A stretch of 20,339 bases of DNA from Candidatus Methanophagales archaeon (GTDB lineage: Archaea; Halobacteriota; Syntropharchaeia; Alkanophagales; Methanospirareceae), in assembly GCA_030617585.1 (NCBI GenBank), contig JAUWVD010000004.1, positions 1-20,339 on the forward strand, read 5' to 3'. Within the stretch, counting starts at the first letter, position 1; each line of letters opens with the position of its first letter. Under the pieces are notes generated by a model. It did no database searches. It saw only the letters and a list, made by a program, of their open reading frames with translations, and was not told where the DNA came from. Below, one piece after another: positions 19,600 through 20,339 of this stretch. The position numbers and the translations under genes are program-made.

Positions 19600-20339
19600 A
19601 TGGATCAGATAAAGAAATATGAATTCAGGAAGATGTTGGAAGAACTGAGGGAAAAGACCGGGCGAGGTACCGAGCTCGTTTCTGTTTACATCCCGCAGGA
19701 TAAACAGATTTCAGATGTTACTTCTCAGCTCCGTTCGGAGTACGGACAGGCGATGAACATAAAGAGTAAAACAACTCGTACTAATGTTCAGAGCTCTCTG
19801 GATTCCATATTAGCAAAGCTGCGGTACGTGCGTGTGGATGAGAACGGGTTGGTTATTTTCTGCGGTGCCGTAGCGAAGGGAGGGGACAGGACAGATATAG
19901 AAACATTCATTGTGGAGCCGCCAGCGGAGATACATTCCTATATCTACCATTGCGATTCGAGCTTCTTCCTCGAGCCGCTGGAAGATCTAGTGGACGAGCA
20001 CGAAAAATACGGCTTGATTGTGCTTGACAAACGAGAGGCAACTATCGGTCTATTGAATGGGAAGGTGATAGAGTCGCTGAAGCACATAACCTCCGCAGTT
20101 CCAGGAAAGATGAGAAAAGGTGGGCAGTCTGCACCGAGATTCCAGCGGCTGCGACTAATAGCAATCGGTGATTTTTATAAGCGAATAGGCGAACATACAA
20201 CACAGGCATTGCTTCAGATGAACCTGAAAGGCATTTTGATTGGTGGTCCCAGTCCGACGAAGGAGGAATTTTTAAAGGGGTCTTTCCTGCATTATGAGTT
20301 ACAAGATAAGATTCTTGGTATTTTTGATGTCGCCTATAC
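19600..20339 (+). CDS. prf1: Peptide chain release factor aRF1 (3' end outside window)
   Basis: Archaeal class I release factor, which reads all three stop codons and triggers hydrolysis of peptidyl-tRNA. The first 246 residues are present of about 410-420. Seen in order: the stop-codon recognition NIKS motif (53-56, in MNIKSKTTRTNVQSSL), the YHCDSSF variant of the YxCxxxF motif (about 115-121) and the catalytic GGQ (174-176, in MRKGGQSAPRF). The NIKS-to-GGQ spacing is that of the family. The ATG at 19600 is followed at once by conserved sequence; another ATG at 19595 is out of frame. No strong ribosome binding site is visible. It follows the tRNA-Gly gene on the same strand, after a stretch with its own TATA-like element and the CTAAA repeats. 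Confidence 0.97.
   Translation, partial: MDQIKKYEFRKMLEELREKTGRGTELVSVYIPQDKQISDVTSQLRSEYGQAMNIKSKTTRTNVQSSLDSILAKLRYVRVDENGLVIFCGAVAKGGDRTDIETFIVEPPAEIHSYIYHCDSSFFLEPLEDLVDEHEKYGLIVLDKREATIGLLNGKVIESLKHITSAVPGKMRKGGQSAPRFQRLRLIAIGDFYKRIGEHTTQALLQMNLKGILIGGPSPTKEEFLKGSFLHYELQDKILGIFDVAY

Overview
The window is euryarchaeal chromosome. It carries TATA-box binding protein, archaeal release factor aRF1, RpoL, the Csl4 exosome subunit, prefoldin beta, eS19, a PDCD5-family DNA-binding protein, RtcB and archaeal-type triosephosphate isomerase. CofG (coenzyme F420) and a CooC-type ATPase with an intact CXC motif (maturation of CO dehydrogenase) point to a methanogen-related, methane-oxidising or alkane-oxidising lineage. 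An ANME-1/Methanophagales- or Syntrophoarchaeales-like organism would fit, but that is inference from gene content, not a database result. Several starts have archaeal TATA boxes and either short leaders or GGTGA/AGGAG-type ribosome binding sites. LAYOUT. 1-331: 5' part of cytidylate kinase (minus strand, runs off the left edge). 556-2546: prefoldin beta then RtcB (minus). 2641-4442: a PurD-like ligase followed by a broken TauE/SafE permease. 4443-5466: a decayed stretch with a short repeat, a flavoprotein-like stub, a single-domain response regulator and a GxxExxY-gene remnant. 5467-7081: HAD phosphatase, triosephosphate isomerase and a tiny zinc-ribbon protein (minus). 7164-7580: YjbQ-family protein (plus). 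7622-10083: eS19, PDCD5 homologue, MoaE and HemL (minus, closely packed). 10215-11636: GatB (plus). 11596-12955: CofG and a C-terminal nitrilase fragment (minus). 12956-13345: stacked repeats. 13364-14221: PRPP synthetase (plus). 14303-16174: uL15 and SecY (minus, abutting). 16301-17987: TBP, CooC-like ATPase and a small EMC6-like membrane protein (plus). 17970-18458: bacterial-type RuvC (minus). 18540-20339: Csl4, RpoL, tRNA-Gly(CCC) and aRF1 (plus, runs off the right edge). FUNCTION. Most intact genes are housekeeping: translation and its termination, RNA repair and decay, transcription initiation, protein secretion, purine/PRPP supply, and synthesis of tetrapyrrole, F420 and molybdopterin cofactors. 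The unusual layer lies between them. At least four decayed genes (TauE, flavoprotein stub, GxxExxY protein, nitrilase) are present. So is a family of short interspersed elements with roughly 9-base internal periodicity ('CGCAGAT', 'CGCAGAGAG', 'CCACGAG...CTTGTGG'), one of which still encodes the start of a GxxExxY protein. The most striking single arrangement is the last 15 bases of rpoL, including its TAG stop, which are also the first 15 bases of a tRNA-Gly gene on the same strand. No CRISPR array, rRNA, transposase, integrase or phage gene was seen.
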